Origin: Caldilineaceae bacterium bin34
Lineage (GTDB): Bacteria; Chloroflexota; Anaerolineae; Caldilineales; Caldilineaceae
NCBI GenBank assembly: GCA_002238555.1
Contig: MPMO01000009.1
Span: 42,258-106,257 of the forward strand
DNA length: 64,000 nucleotides
Direction: 5' to 3'
The translations under genes and the position numbers were made by a program. Shown here in pieces: positions 36,508 through 46,388 of the stretch. Each line of letters starts with the position of its first letter. The first letter of the stretch is position 1. Below the pieces are notes generated by a model that was not told the origin of the DNA, made no database searches, and saw only the letters and a list, made by a program, of their open reading frames with translations.

Positions 36508-37883
36508 GGCAAATTCCCCTGGAGTCCGGATCGCCGGTCCTGTTCGGCACGCAGGCGGTGCAACAGCGTGGGCGGCGGCATGTCGACATCCTGCCTGGCA
36601 ATGGCCGCGCCCCGGGCCACCGGCCGCCGCAGCCGCGCCCCGGCGCACAGGCCCAGGGGCAGAAGCCCCTGGGCGGCGGCCACGTCGGCTCTTTCGCTGA
36701 GGCCCACCACGGTGTATCCGCCTCCACCGTCCAGTTCGGTCCCCGCCTTGAGATCGGTTTTGGCCACGGTGATCACGTCGGCCACAGGCAGCGGGGCCGG
36801 CTTGCCCGTCGCTTCCCCCATCAACACGGCGCGCATGATGGTCAGGGGCGCGGTCACGGCCACGAGGTGATACGGACGCCAGAGCAGGAAGGTATCGCCG
36901 TTCCCGCCGCAGAAGCCCATGTAGTCCAGCAGGTCCTCCTGCACATAGGCATGCTCTGCGCGAAAGACGGCGAACACGCCCATGCCCAAGCCGTTGGTCA
37001 CGGGTACGCCAGTCTCCGGGTCCACGGAGTTGGCCAGTTCCACCACCCCCTCGCGGCCCAGTATTCCGCCCGTTGCGCGTCCGCAGTACACGGCTGGGAT
37101 CTGTTCCCGGCTGACGGACCGTTCATGCATGCCGCGCACATCGGGCACCAGTCCCGTCATGTTGGCCAGCGCGGTCATCTCGACCTGGGCCTTGGTACCG
37201 TCCCTGAACGAGTTGTACATGCGCGTGTTGATGGTCCGCCGCGCCATTTGCTCGTCGGTAAACCCAAACCGCTCCTGAACCGTGTCCGGGGTGCCCGCCC
37301 GGTCGTCGGCGTGCATGATGGTCCCGCGCCCGGCGGCCACGACTTCGAATCCCAGCAACCGCGCCCAATTGACCAGGTTCATGATGGCGCCCGGCTGGTC
37401 GCCGTCGACCAGCGTGTACACCAGACCCTTGGAGTCGGCGCGCCGACGCAATATGGATCCGATGGTGGTATCCGCCTCCACATTGACCATCACGACGTGC
37501 TTGCCGTGTTCGATGGCCGTGGAGGCGATGAGGGCACCGGCCAAGGGCGAGCCCGTGGCATCCACCACCAGTTCGATGATTTCGCTCCTGGCCAGTTCCG
37601 CGCCGTCGGCCAGGACACAAGGCTGTCCGTTGCGGATGCAGTCGTCGACGGCGGAAGCGCTCTCCACTTCCCGAACGGCGTCATCCGGTACCCCGGCGGC
37701 GGTCCAGGCATGCCGGGCGTGGCGGGGTTCCAAGTCGGCTACGCCGCCTACGTTGATGCCGTCGATGGCGGCCAGCTGGACCGCCAGGCCGGTGCCGAAC
37801 TTGCCGGCGCCCACAATCCCAATCTGCACGGGACCGTCATTGAACAAACGGCCTCGCAGCAGATTTTGGAGCAGCGTGTACAT
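36504..37883 (-). CDS. homoserine dehydrogenase-like oxidoreductase with SAF domain (COG4091 type)
   Basis: A 459-residue protein. The N-terminal Rossmann domain begins VQIGIVGAGKFGTGLAVQL, with a second conserved segment VVDATGSPLAGALIA. The central part has TLVDGDQPGAIMNLVNWAR and MYNSFRDGTKAQVEM. The C-terminal ~100 residues match an SAF/antifreeze-like domain (VITVAKTDLKAGTELDGGGG). Members of this group occur in sugar-acid or polyol catabolic clusters, where they act on small phosphorylated or branched substrates. The substrate here is not evident. It is the first gene of an overlapping operon with an aldo/keto reductase. Confidence 0.85.
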   Translation of the reverse strand: MYTLLQNLLRGRLFNDGPVQIGIVGAGKFGTGLAVQLAAIDGINVGGVADLEPRHARHAWTAAGVPDDAVREVESASAVDDCIRNGQPCVLADGAELARSEIIELVVDATGSPLAGALIASTAIEHGKHVVMVNVEADTTIGSILRRRADSKGLVYTLVDGDQPGAIMNLVNWARLLGFEVVAAGRGTIMHADDRAGTPDTVQERFGFTDEQMARRTINTRMYNSFRDGTKAQVEMTALANMTGLVPDVRGMHERSVSREQIPAVYCGRATGGILGREGVVELANSVDPETGVPVTNGLGMGVFAVFRAEHAYVQEDLLDYMGFCGGNGDTFLLWRPYHLVAVTAPLTIMRAVLMGEATGKPAPLPVADVITVAKTDLKAGTELDGGGGYTVVGLSERADVAAAQGLLPLGLCAGARLRRPVARGAAIARQDVDMPPPTLLHRLRAEQDRRSGLQGNLP

Positions 37884-38094
37884 CAGGTCGGCTCAGGTCC
37901 CGCGCGAGCGCTGTCGCCCGACGTCCAGAGCGGAACTCCCCGGCGCCGGCGCCACGTCAGCAGAGCCAGGCACGCCCTGAACCAGGCGGCACGATGGCCG
38001 TCCGGCAATGTTCGGGTTCCTGCGGCGGGCGGTGTGCCATTCTACCTGAGCAGGGACCGGCCACCGTCCTTCCGCCGACGCGGGAGCAACGGGA

Positions 38095-38529
38095 TCAGGA
38101 GCGGACCTGCTCCCACAACTCGTCCAGCCGATCCACCAGTTCGCTCCGGATCCGGTCCCGGATCCGGCGGAAGGCGTTGCGCTTGGCATCGCCGGATCCG
38201 ATGGCATGGGAGGGATCGGGCAGGGGATGGTGCACCACCGCGCCTTCCCCCAGCCACACGGGACACTCCTGCGCGGCGCTGTCGCAGACGGTCACCACCA
38301 AATCAGGTCCGGCATCCCTGAATTCGTCCAGGTGCTTGGCACGGAGTGCACTGGTTGGCACACCGCTTTCCTGCAGAACCGCCCGGGCCTGCGGATGCAC
38401 CCCGGCCGGGGACGGCGCCACCCCCGCGGACACGGCCTGCCACTCCCCGGGGCGGACATGATTGGTCAAGGCTTCCGCCAACTGGCTGCGCGCCGAATTG
38501 CCGGTGCAGATGAACAGAACGGTCTTCAC
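38095..38529 (-). CDS. arsC: arsenate reductase ArsC / low-MW protein tyrosine phosphatase family
   Basis: A 144-residue protein. The phosphate loop is ICTGNSARS with nucleophile C8 and R14 (C-x5-R). The general acid aspartate sits in HHPLPDPSH. A second cysteine in VTVCDSAAQECP fits the thioredoxin-coupled arsenate reductase mechanism, which needs extra cysteines. The position between the oxidoreductase operon and phoU-pst makes sense because arsenate enters through phosphate transporters. It is 36 bp downstream of phoU on the same strand. Confidence 0.85.
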   Translation of the reverse strand: MKTVLFICTGNSARSQLAEALTNHVRPGEWQAVSAGVAPSPAGVHPQARAVLQESGVPTSALRAKHLDEFRDAGPDLVVTVCDSAAQECPVWLGEGAVVHHPLPDPSHAIGSGDAKRNAFRRIRDRIRSELVDRLDELWEQVRS

Positions 38530-38565
38530 GCGCGGGCTCCGGGTGTGCGGATCGGGGACGGTGGC

Positions 38566-39231
38566 CTATTGGGCGAAGTTGACTGTCCGGGTGTACTCCT
38601 GGACATCCCGGGCCACCATGCAGACCAGATCGGCGAAGCGCTCCACTTCGCGCGTGGCCCTGATGTATTCGTACAGCGTGGCAATCAGGGATTCGTCGCT
38701 GGTCTCGGCCATGCGCCGGAACAACTCCTCCTTGACAGTCCGGTCCAGTTCGTCCACCTCATCGTCGTCGGCTATGACCCGGTCAATCTGATTCAGGTCT
38801 CCTTGCTCCCAGGCCGAGAAGGTGGCGTCGTGCATGTGTCTGGCCTTGTCGTGCATCAGGGCCAGGCCGTGCGGCAGGGGACACGGCGGCTTGTCCATCA
38901 CGCGGTCCGACGACCGGGCCAGACCCTTGGCCTGCTGTCCCATGCGTTCCAGATCCAAGGCCACGTTGTAGTAGACGATGATGCGGCGGAGATCATGGGC
39001 TACGGGTTGCTGCCGTGACAACAGGGTGAAACAGCCCTGCTCAATCTCCGAACGCTTGCTGTGCATCTCCTCGTCGATGGCGTACACCGCCTCGACCGAG
39101 TCCGGATCGCGATCGACCAAGGCCCGGAACCCCAAGTCAAACTCCTCCCTCACCACCGCCGACATGATATACAGTTGATTGCGCAGGTCGGAGAGTTGAC
39201 TGTCAAACGTGCGCCGGATGGTGTCTGCCAT
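38566..39231 (-). CDS. phoU: phosphate signalling protein PhoU
   Basis: A 221-residue all-helical protein of two PhoU repeats. The first has RRTFDSQLSDLRNQLYIMSA, then the acidic metal-binding EAVYAIDEEMHSKRSEIE, and the second has the related VIADDDEVDELDRTVKEELF. DLRRIIVYYNVALDLERMG is the typical end of the first repeat. It couples PstB and the PhoR kinase to repress the Pho response at high phosphate. It starts 11 bp after pstB. Confidence 0.95.
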   Translation of the reverse strand: MADTIRRTFDSQLSDLRNQLYIMSAVVREEFDLGFRALVDRDPDSVEAVYAIDEEMHSKRSEIEQGCFTLLSRQQPVAHDLRRIIVYYNVALDLERMGQQAKGLARSSDRVMDKPPCPLPHGLALMHDKARHMHDATFSAWEQGDLNQIDRVIADDDEVDELDRTVKEELFRRMAETSDESLIATLYEYIRATREVERFADLVCMVARDVQEYTRTVNFAQ

Positions 39232-39242
39232 GGCATCCCCTG

Positions 39243-40046
39243 CTAGCCGAAGCGGCCCGTGATGTAGTCGTTGGTGCGCGGATCCTCCGGGCTGTCGAAG
39301 ATGCGGTCCGTGGGACCGACTTCGACCAGTTCACCGGTGCGCGTTTCGGAGATCACCGAGAAGAAGGCCGTGTAGTCCGACACGCGGGCCGCCTGCTGCA
39401 TGTTGTGCGTCACCACCACGATGGTGTACTGCGCTGCCAGGTCCCGCATCAGTTCCTCAATGTGCAAGGTGGCAATCGGGTCGAGGGCCGAACAGGGTTC
39501 GTCCATCAGGACGATGTCCGGCTGGACGGCGATGGCCCGCGCGATGCAGAGGCGCTGCTGCTGCCCACCGGACAGCGACAACCCGCTCTGGCTCAGCTTG
39601 TCCTTGACCTCGTCCCACAACACCACCCGGCGCAGGGACTCCTCGACCAGTTGCTCCATGTCCCCCTTGTACCCGTGGATACGCGCGCCCCAGGCCACGT
39701 TTTCGAAGATGCTCTTGGGAAACGGATTGGGCTTTTGGAACACCATGCCGATGCGGCGGCGCACTTCGACCGGATCCACATCGGGCCCGTAGATGTCGAC
39801 TCCCTGGTAGTGAACCGAACCCTCGACCCGCGCCACATCGACCAAGTCGTTCATGCGGTTGAACGTACGGAGAATCGTGCTCTTGCCGCAACCGGACGGA
39901 CCAATGATGGCGGTGATGCGGTGGGTCGGAACCTCCAGGTTGACATCCGACACGGCGTGGAAATCGCCATACCAGACCTGTAGGCGGGAGGCCGTCAGGG
40001 CATAGCCTCCGCCGGGGGCGGTCCCGTTGATGAAAGTGGAGGCCAT
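39243..40046 (-). CDS. pstB: phosphate ABC transporter ATP-binding protein PstB
   Basis: A 267-residue ATPase. Walker A is [10 protein letters not shown], the signature [12 protein letters not shown], Walker [14 protein letters not shown], and the switch histidine is in [13 protein letters not shown]. The PstB-specific start of the core ([19 protein letters not shown]) and [10 protein letters not shown] are clear. It powers import of phosphate through PstC/PstA. It is 6 bp after pstA. Confidence 0.97.
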   Translation of the reverse strand: MASTFINGTAPGGGYALTASRLQVWYGDFHAVSDVNLEVPTHRITAIIGPSGCGKSTILRTFNRMNDLVDVARVEGSVHYQGVDIYGPDVDPVEVRRRIGMVFQKPNPFPKSIFENVAWGARIHGYKGDMEQLVEESLRRVVLWDEVKDKLSQSGLSLSGGQQQRLCIARAIAVQPDIVLMDEPCSALDPIATLHIEELMRDLAAQYTIVVVTHNMQQAARVSDYTAFFSVISETRTGELVEVGPTDRIFDSPEDPRTNDYITGRFG

Positions 40047-40052
40047 GCTTGC

Positions 40053-41669
40053 CTATATCCTTTGGCTTTCAGCGCGGTTGCGCAACAGCACCGCGGTGGC
40101 GTTGGTGATCAGAAGCAGGGCCAGCAATACCAGAATGGCTGCGGCCGCGATGTTGCGGAACTCCGCCTGGGGCCGTGCCGTCCACTGGTAGATTTGGATG
40201 GGCAGCACGGTGAACTTCGCGAACAGGTTGGTCGGATCGACCGAGATGAAGGTGGCCGCGCCGATCACCACCAAGGGTGCGGTCTCGCCAAGCGCCCGCG
40301 ATACGGCCAGGATGGCCCCGGTCAGGATGCCGGGGACAGCCATCGGCAACACGTGCCAGCGCACACACTGCCAACGGGTGCAGCCGACGCCATAGGCGGC
40401 CTCGCGCAGGGAATCCGGGACCGCCCGGATGGCTTCCTGTCCGGTGATGATGATGACCGGCAAAATCAACAGGCCCAGAGTCAGGCCGGCCGACAGAATG
40501 GTGCGGCCGCTGGCCTCGTCCGCCGACACGGCTCCGAAGAGCGAGCCGCTGGTGATCTGCGTAAGGGCGCGCACGAAAATCACCAGGCCCAGCATGCCGT
40601 AGATGATGGACGGCACTCCCGCCAGGTTGTTGATGTTGGTCTCGACAAGCCTGCCGAACCAGTTGCGGGAGGAAAACTCCTCCAGGTAGATTGCCGCCCC
40701 GATCCCCAAGGGCACGGAGAAGATGATGGTGATGGCAATGACCCACAGCGACCCCAGCAAGGCCGTGCGGATGCCGGACAGGGCTGCATTGGCCGATTGG
40801 GGCCGCACCAGGAAACCGAGCGTCAGCCAGCTGCGGAATTCGGCGATGGCGCCCTCGGACTCTGCAAAGGCTTGGATTTCGCCCCGACGCACCAGGGAAT
40901 CCCGCAACGTGAAGGTCGCCAGCACTTCCGGTTCCTTGACGCGTTCCTCCACCAACGCAAGGAGGTTGGCGCGGCTGCGGTCCGCCATTGGTTCCTCGCG
41001 GTCGTAGCGACGGAGCAGGCCGGCCGAGAGATGGGTCTCCAGGACCGCCAACAGCGCATCGGTACCGAGATTGTCCAAGTTCGGCAGGTCCTGGCGCGCG
41101 GCCCATCGACTCAATACACCGTCATCGTCAACGACGAACACCAGCGAAATGCTTTCGGTGGGCCAATGGGGGAACAGATCGGCCCACCGGCTGCCTGCGC
41201 GCAGGAGTTGTCGCAACAAGGTTTCGTCGAGTCCCAGCAGGAACCGGTTGGTTTCGGGCACCAGAGCGATCAAAGCCAATGCGGCGTGTTGATCCCCGAT
41301 TGGGACTCCCCGAAAGCCGTCCGGTACGGCCGGCACCAGTTGGGACGACAACACGACCACCGCATGGGGATTGCCGTCCACCATTCTGAGAGCGTCCACG
41401 CGTCGTTCCGCGTGGGTGATGTGGGAACGTTCAAGCAGGACGATGAGCTGTTCGCTCAACTGATCGCGCACCACCACGTAGCCCCAGGTGCTGTTGACCA
41501 CGTTGTACAGCAAGGTGGTCAACACCAAGAGGCCGAAGACGGTGGAAACCCGAAGCAGCCCGCGCCAGACTCTGCCCCTGACCCGGCGGCGGCGCGTTCG
41601 GGATGTTTCCCCGGCCCCCTGCGGCCAGTCGCTCGCGCCGACCGCGGCCTTGTCGGTGAATACCCCCAT
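40053..41669 (-). CDS. pstA: phosphate ABC transporter permease PstA with large extracytoplasmic insert
   Basis: A 538-residue permease. A basic N-terminus ([17 protein letters not shown]) leads into the first helix. An insert of about 230 residues follows before the conserved core begins at [19 protein letters not shown]. The core contains the Pst-specific [22 protein letters not shown] and the EAA loop ([16 protein letters not shown]). Typical PstA has fewer than 300 residues. A comparable N-terminal extension is known in some PstA proteins as DUF3333; whether this is the same domain needs an alignment. Its ATG overlaps the pstC stop by one base. Confidence 0.93.
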   Translation of the reverse strand: MGVFTDKAAVGASDWPQGAGETSRTRRRRVRGRVWRGLLRVSTVFGLLVLTTLLYNVVNSTWGYVVVRDQLSEQLIVLLERSHITHAERRVDALRMVDGNPHAVVVLSSQLVPAVPDGFRGVPIGDQHAALALIALVPETNRFLLGLDETLLRQLLRAGSRWADLFPHWPTESISLVFVVDDDGVLSRWAARQDLPNLDNLGTDALLAVLETHLSAGLLRRYDREEPMADRSRANLLALVEERVKEPEVLATFTLRDSLVRRGEIQAFAESEGAIAEFRSWLTLGFLVRPQSANAALSGIRTALLGSLWVIAITIIFSVPLGIGAAIYLEEFSSRNWFGRLVETNINNLAGVPSIIYGMLGLVIFVRALTQITSGSLFGAVSADEASGRTILSAGLTLGLLILPVIIITGQEAIRAVPDSLREAAYGVGCTRWQCVRWHVLPMAVPGILTGAILAVSRALGETAPLVVIGAATFISVDPTNLFAKFTVLPIQIYQWTARPQAEFRNIAAAAILVLLALLLITNATAVLLRNRAESQRI

Positions 41670-42667
41670 CAGTCGTACCTTTCGCGGAAACGGCGCGCAA
41701 TGGCGCGGCTGAAGATGTTGAGGCCCAAGGTCATCAGGAACAGCAGAAGACCAATGGCAAACAGGCTGTCGTAGTCCAGCGAGTCGTAACTGATGTCGCC
41801 CCCCGAAATGCGGACGATGTGCCCCGTCATGGTTTCGGCGGACTGGAAGGGATTGAGTGCCCGCAAGCCGCCCAGCGCTTCGCCCCAATCAGCGAAGTTG
41901 CGCGGTCCCGCCCCTGCCGCCACGGCCACAATCATGGTTTCGCCCACGGCCCGGGACATGGCCACGATGAAAGCTGCGGAGATGCCCGACAGGGCTGCCG
42001 GCACGACCACACGCAAGGAAGTTTCCAGCTTGGTGGCACCCAGGCCTACCGCCGCCTCCCGCAGTGCCAAGGGTACCGCACGCAAGGCGTCCTCGCTCAT
42101 GGAGGTTACGGTGGGCAGCACAAGGACGCCGATGACCAGTCCGGCCGAGGCAATGTTGAAGATCTCGACCACCTCAATCCCGAACAGGTTGCGCAGAATG
42201 GGCGTGACGAAGGTCAAGGCGAAGTAGCCATAGACCACGGTGGGAATTCCGGCCAGCACCTCCAGAATGGGCTTGAGGATGCGGCGCGCTCTGGAGCCGG
42301 CATATTCGCTCAGGTAGATGGCAATGAGAAGGCCCAAGGGCAGGGCCAGGGCCATGGCCATCAGGCTGGCCCCCATGGTGGCGTTGACGAGTGGCCAAAT
42401 GCCGAATTGAAGGGTCTGGGGCTGCCAGGTCCAACCGGTGAGGAAGTCCAGCAGGCGGACTTCCGATCGCCGGAAGAAGAGGAGCGCCTCCTGACCCAGC
42501 ATGTACACGATGCCAATGGTTGTCAGGATGGAAATGGCGCCGCACAACCAGAGTGCGCCGTGCATGAACTGCTCGAACGGCCGGCGGCGCTTGGTCAGTG
42601 ACTGGGGAGTGCCCACTTCCATGCCGAGACCGCCGGTCAGCACTTCGGCTCCAGGTTTTACGCTCAT
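41669..42667 (-). CDS. pstC: phosphate ABC transporter permease PstC
   Basis: A 332-residue permease with six hydrophobic helices. Family features are [39 protein letters not shown], the [17 protein letters not shown] segment and the EAA loop ([16 protein letters not shown]). It forms the channel with PstA. The ATG at 42667 ([10 protein letters not shown]) is preferred; a GTG four codons upstream is possible. It follows pstS after 139 bp. Confidence 0.95.
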   Translation of the reverse strand: MSVKPGAEVLTGGLGMEVGTPQSLTKRRRPFEQFMHGALWLCGAISILTTIGIVYMLGQEALLFFRRSEVRLLDFLTGWTWQPQTLQFGIWPLVNATMGASLMAMALALPLGLLIAIYLSEYAGSRARRILKPILEVLAGIPTVVYGYFALTFVTPILRNLFGIEVVEIFNIASAGLVIGVLVLPTVTSMSEDALRAVPLALREAAVGLGATKLETSLRVVVPAALSGISAAFIVAMSRAVGETMIVAVAAGAGPRNFADWGEALGGLRALNPFQSAETMTGHIVRISGGDISYDSLDYDSLFAIGLLLFLMTLGLNIFSRAIARRFRERYD

Positions 42668-42806
42668 GGAGGCTTGCACCCAGTCCGGGGATCAGTGGTC
42701 AGGGGGAATCCTAACAAAGGGAGAGGGCAGGTCGGCCCAACCGAAACCAACCCGCCCCGATGTCCGCGGCTTCATCGCGGCCCCATGGCTGCGAACAATC
42801 TGTCTG

Positions 42807-43802
42807 CTATTCCATCGCCATCTTCCAGCCGTCAATCGCAGCCTGCATGTCGGCAGCGGAGGCCGGGAAGTAACCCACGCCCACGATTTCCTCGTTCACG
42901 TAGGAGAGTACAAAGTTGAGGAAGTCGGCAACCTGCGGCTTCTCATGGAGAATGGCGGCGGTCGAATACATGAACAAGGGCCTGGCCAACGGGTAGGAAG
43001 CGTTGTCCACGTTGTCGGCGGTGGCTTCCACACCGTTGATGGACAGGACCTTCAGCGTGTCGGCATTTTCCTGATAGTAGGCGTACCCGAAGTAGCCGAT
43101 GGCATAGGCGCTGCCCAGCACACCCTGGACCAGGACATTGTCATCCTCGCTCAGTTGCAGTTCGGCGGCGGCCAGAATTGGTTCCGCATCCTTGTCGAAC
43201 ACCTCTTCCACGAAGTAGTCGAAGGTGCCGCTGTCGGTACCCGGGCTGAATCGCTGAATCGGCTCGTTCGGCCAATCCGGATTCACGTCCGACCAGTTGG
43301 CGGCGGTGGAGAAAATCAGGGCCAGTTCTGCCATCGAGATGTCCGTCAGGAAGTCGTTGTCCTGACTAACGACAACCGCTAGGGCATCGGTGCCCACGCG
43401 CAGTTCGATCGGAGCGCGTTCGATGGCGTTGCAACTCTCCACTTCGCTGTCCTTGATGGGGCGCGAAGCGTTGGAAACATCGGTCTCGCCGGCTACACAG
43501 AAGCGCTCGAAGCCGGCGCCACTGCCGATGCTGGAGATCGAGATGCTGCCGTCATAGCCCTCGTCCACGAACCGTTCCGCCATGCGTTCGGCGAGCGGGT
43601 ATACCGTGGAACTACCGGCAATGATGATGTCGCCCGTGACCGCCATGGGATCAACCATCGGCAGGCCGGCGGGACCCATTTCCATCGCCTCTTCCTCGGC
43701 GGCCGGTTCCGTTTCGGGAGCAGGAGCAGCGGCCGGCGCGGGACCGCATGCGGCCAGCATTGCCACCAGTAACAACAAGGAAACAACCGATAGTTTGCGC
43801 AT
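42807..43802 (-). CDS. pstS: phosphate-binding lipoprotein PstS
   Basis: A 331-residue exported binding protein. The signal segment ends in the lipobox LAAC (C19), then a Pro/Ala/Glu-rich linker. The phosphate-contacting segment is IIIAGSSTVYPLAE, with IGSGAGFERFC and SRPIKDSE typical of PstS. A GGAGAG ribosome-binding site lies just upstream of the ATG at 43802. It captures phosphate outside the cell for PstCAB. As first gene of pstSCAB-phoU it should carry the Pho-regulated promoter; no PhoB box was obvious by eye. Confidence 0.95.
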   Translation of the reverse strand: MRKLSVVSLLLLVAMLAACGPAPAAAPAPETEPAAEEEAMEMGPAGLPMVDPMAVTGDIIIAGSSTVYPLAERMAERFVDEGYDGSISISSIGSGAGFERFCVAGETDVSNASRPIKDSEVESCNAIERAPIELRVGTDALAVVVSQDNDFLTDISMAELALIFSTAANWSDVNPDWPNEPIQRFSPGTDSGTFDYFVEEVFDKDAEPILAAAELQLSEDDNVLVQGVLGSAYAIGYFGYAYYQENADTLKVLSINGVEATADNVDNASYPLARPLFMYSTAAILHEKPQVADFLNFVLSYVNEEIVGVGYFPASAADMQAAIDGWKMAME

Positions 43803-44542
43803 TGGATTCTCTCCAAAGAACTGCGGATGAATGCGCCGTGAGTATGCCGGCCCGGATGGACCAAACGCGCGCAAGGTTTCGATAGATCATTAAAGGACGC
43901 TCACAGACACGGCTGCACGCCGTCCAAGCCTCCGGGCCTCCCGGACCGAAACACGGCAAGGCAAGAAGGCCTGGGACCCAACTGCACACGTCCCCTGCCA
44001 GGGAAGGTGGTTGAAGAATCCGGGACCAACCCACGGTGGCATGGCAAGCGCGTTCCCACCTGTGGACATCATCGACCGGCGCCGGCCGTGCCGCGGTCGC
44101 GTGCGCAGGGGCGGTGCCGGGTCCGGACGCGCGCATTGGGCTGAACCTCGACGCGTCCTACCGCCTGCCTCCGGTACACAAGGCGGCAGTGCAAGCGGTA
44201 TCGCACCGTGAATCATCGTCGAGCAGGGCCATGCGAACAACCCGTCCCATGGTTCGCGCCCAACCCCTTGAAGTTGCAGGTGGAGCCGCCGGACGGCTGG
44301 ACGCCTGGCGTTGTTTCGGACGACCTCGCACCATTGGATTTTCGACGTGGTTGCCGTTGCCAAATCCGATCCCCTGTACTGTCCGCCAACATCCCGTTAA
44401 CGGAACCGCCCCCGTACCCTGTTCCATGCACGGCCGCTCCGTGCCGATGGCCTGCGTTATAATCGGCCGTCCAATCATTCCATACTGAATCACGTCTTGG
44501 GGCTTCCCGCGAAGGCGTCATTCACTCTGTTCCCATCTCGCC
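43803..44542. other. 740-bp divergent intergenic region with one possible -10 box
   Basis: This separates the pst operon from the sugar transporter operon. Frames are open on both strands but lack domains and normal composition. A TATAAT at 44458-44463 lies 80 bp upstream of the first permease gene, without a matching -35. No structured RNA or regulatory palindrome was recognised. The control regions of both operons should lie here. Confidence 0.45.
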
Positions 44543-45442
44543 ATGGCCGCCAAGCTGTCCGGATTGCAGCGCAAGGAAGAACTGGCAGGCTACCTGTTCA
44601 TCCTGCCCAACCTGATCGGCTTCCTGGTGTTCCTGGTATTCCCGATCCTGGCCGCGGTCTACCTCACGTTCACCGAGTGGGAACTGAGCTCGGCGCCGGA
44701 ATTCGCCGGCTTGGCGAACTTCCGGGCGATGATCGGCGACGACATTTTCCTGAAGGCGTTCGGCAACACCTTCTACTACGCGTTCGTAGCCGTACCCACC
44801 GGGGTCTTCCTGGCGTTTGTCGTGGCCCTGGGCGTCAATCGGCCCATGCGGGGGGTGTTTGCCTTCCGCCTCATTTACTTCCTGCCGCACGTGACCCTCA
44901 CCGTGGCTGCCGCCATCGTCTGGGCCTGGATTTACCATCCGGAATTCGGGATCATCAACTACCTGCTCAGCCTGATCGGCATTCAAGGCCCGAACTGGCT
45001 CTTCAACAGCAAGTCGGCCATGCCGGCCCTGATCATCATGAGCAACTGGAAGGGGGTCGGCTATGCGATGCTGATTTTCCTGGCAGGCCTGCAAGGCGTT
45101 CCCGCCGAACTGTACGAGGCGGCCGTCATGGACGGCGCCAACGGCTGGTACCGGCTGGTCAAGATCACAATTCCCATGCTGTCGCCGACGACGTTTTTCG
45201 TGCTGACCACCTCGTTCATCGGCGCGTTCCAAGGATTCGACCAGTTCTACATCATGACCAACGGGGGACCGTCGTTTGCCACCACGACCCTCGTCCTGCA
45301 CATCTTCAACAACGGGTTCAGGTACTTCAAGATGGGCTACGCCTCGTCGATGGCTTTCGTGTTGTTCCTTTGCATCCTGTGCATCACCCTGATCCAGTGG
45401 ACCTCGGCCAGGACCTGGGTGCACGGGTTTACCCAGGACTGA
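44543..45442 (+). CDS. sugar ABC transporter permease 1 (MalF/UgpA type)
   Basis: A 299-residue permease with six helices. The start of the first helix is GYLFILPNLIGFLVFLVFP. The EAA loop is the conserved AELYEAAVMDGANGWYRL, and FDQFYIMTNGGPSFATTT is typical of this subfamily. It pairs with the next gene to form the channel. The ATG at 44543 gives MAAKLSGLQRKEEL. Confidence 0.93.
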   Translation: MAAKLSGLQRKEELAGYLFILPNLIGFLVFLVFPILAAVYLTFTEWELSSAPEFAGLANFRAMIGDDIFLKAFGNTFYYAFVAVPTGVFLAFVVALGVNRPMRGVFAFRLIYFLPHVTLTVAAAIVWAWIYHPEFGIINYLLSLIGIQGPNWLFNSKSAMPALIIMSNWKGVGYAMLIFLAGLQGVPAELYEAAVMDGANGWYRLVKITIPMLSPTTFFVLTTSFIGAFQGFDQFYIMTNGGPSFATTTLVLHIFNNGFRYFKMGYASSMAFVLFLCILCITLIQWTSARTWVHGFTQD

Positions 45443-45473
45443 TTGCCGACTTGAACCGGCCACCGCGCATCCC

Positions 45474-46379
45474 ATGAAAGCAGAAGCCGTCCAACCCGAA
45501 CGGATTTCCGTGCCCGCAGGGACCCGGCCGATATCCGGCCTGGGCCGGAGCACACAGACATTCATCATCGACGTGGTGGTGTGGGCCGGGTTGCTGGTCG
45601 GCAGCATCATCTTCATCCTGCCGTTCTTCTGGATGGTCTCCAGTTCCTTCAAGGAATTCGGCGGTCTGTTCAACTTCCCGCCCACGTTCATTCCCAGCAC
45701 GTGGCAATGGACCAACTACCTCGAGATTTGGCGGCGGCTGCCCTTCCACCTGTTCTTCCGCAACAGCTTCTTTGTCTCCTCGCTGGAAACGGCGGGGGTC
45801 CTGTTTACATCGTCGCTGGCCGGGTACGCATTTGCCCGCCTGCGGTTCCGGCACAGGGACACAATCTTTCTGATTTACCTCTCCACGATGATGGTCCCGT
45901 TTGCGGTGCGGATGATCCCGTTGTTCGTGCTGATGCGCACATTCCAGTGGGTGGACCAGCTGCAGGCGTTGATCATCCCGGGCATGTTCAGCGCCTGGGG
46001 CACGTTCCTGATGCGGCAGTTCATGCTCACCATCCCCAGGGAGCTGGAAGACGCCGGCCTGATCGACGGTGCCAGCTTCTTCCAGATCTACTACCGCATC
46101 ATCCTGCCACTCACCGGCCCGGCCCTGGCAACCCTCGGGATCTTCACCTTCATGGACAGCTGGAACGCCTTCCTCTGGCCCCTGATCATCATTAGCAGCC
46201 TGGACAAGAAGACGATTTCGCTGGGCATGGCGGCCTTCCGAGGCATGACGGCCATGAGAACACCTTGGCATCTGGTGATGGCGGCCTCGGTTGTCAGCGT
46301 GTTGCCAATCATGGTCCTGTTCCTGGTCGGACAGAAGTACTACGTGCGAGGCATCGTCACCACCGGTCTGAAGGGTTAA
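45474..46379 (+). CDS. sugar ABC transporter permease 2 (MalG/UgpE type)
   Basis: A 301-residue permease. The long N-terminal tail precedes the first helix (LLVGSIIFILPFFWMVSSSF). FRNSFFVSSLETAGVLFTSS and the EAA loop RELEDAGLIDGASFFQIYYR are conserved. It starts 31 bp after permease 1. No ATPase gene is in the operon, so a shared MsmX-like ATPase encoded elsewhere is expected. Confidence 0.93.
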   Translation: MKAEAVQPERISVPAGTRPISGLGRSTQTFIIDVVVWAGLLVGSIIFILPFFWMVSSSFKEFGGLFNFPPTFIPSTWQWTNYLEIWRRLPFHLFFRNSFFVSSLETAGVLFTSSLAGYAFARLRFRHRDTIFLIYLSTMMVPFAVRMIPLFVLMRTFQWVDQLQALIIPGMFSAWGTFLMRQFMLTIPRELEDAGLIDGASFFQIYYRIILPLTGPALATLGIFTFMDSWNAFLWPLIIISSLDKKTISLGMAAFRGMTAMRTPWHLVMAASVVSVLPIMVLFLVGQKYYVRGIVTTGLKG

Positions 46380-46388
46380 CGACACAGC

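Noticed and set aside
36558..38321. 587-codon open frame on the plus strand
   Set aside because: It is antisense to the COG4091 oxidoreductase gene and lacks any family signature.
40062..41774. 570-codon open frame on the plus strand
   Set aside because: It is the shadow of pstA; the composition is typical of an antisense frame in high-GC DNA.
44458..44463. TATAAT as promoter of the sugar transporter operon
   Set aside because: No -35 or extended -10 element accompanies it; it is mentioned only within the intergenic entry.
43803..44542. possible RNA gene (SRP RNA, RNase P RNA or tmRNA) in the 740-bp gap
   Set aside because: None of the conserved core sequences of these RNAs was found by eye on either strand.
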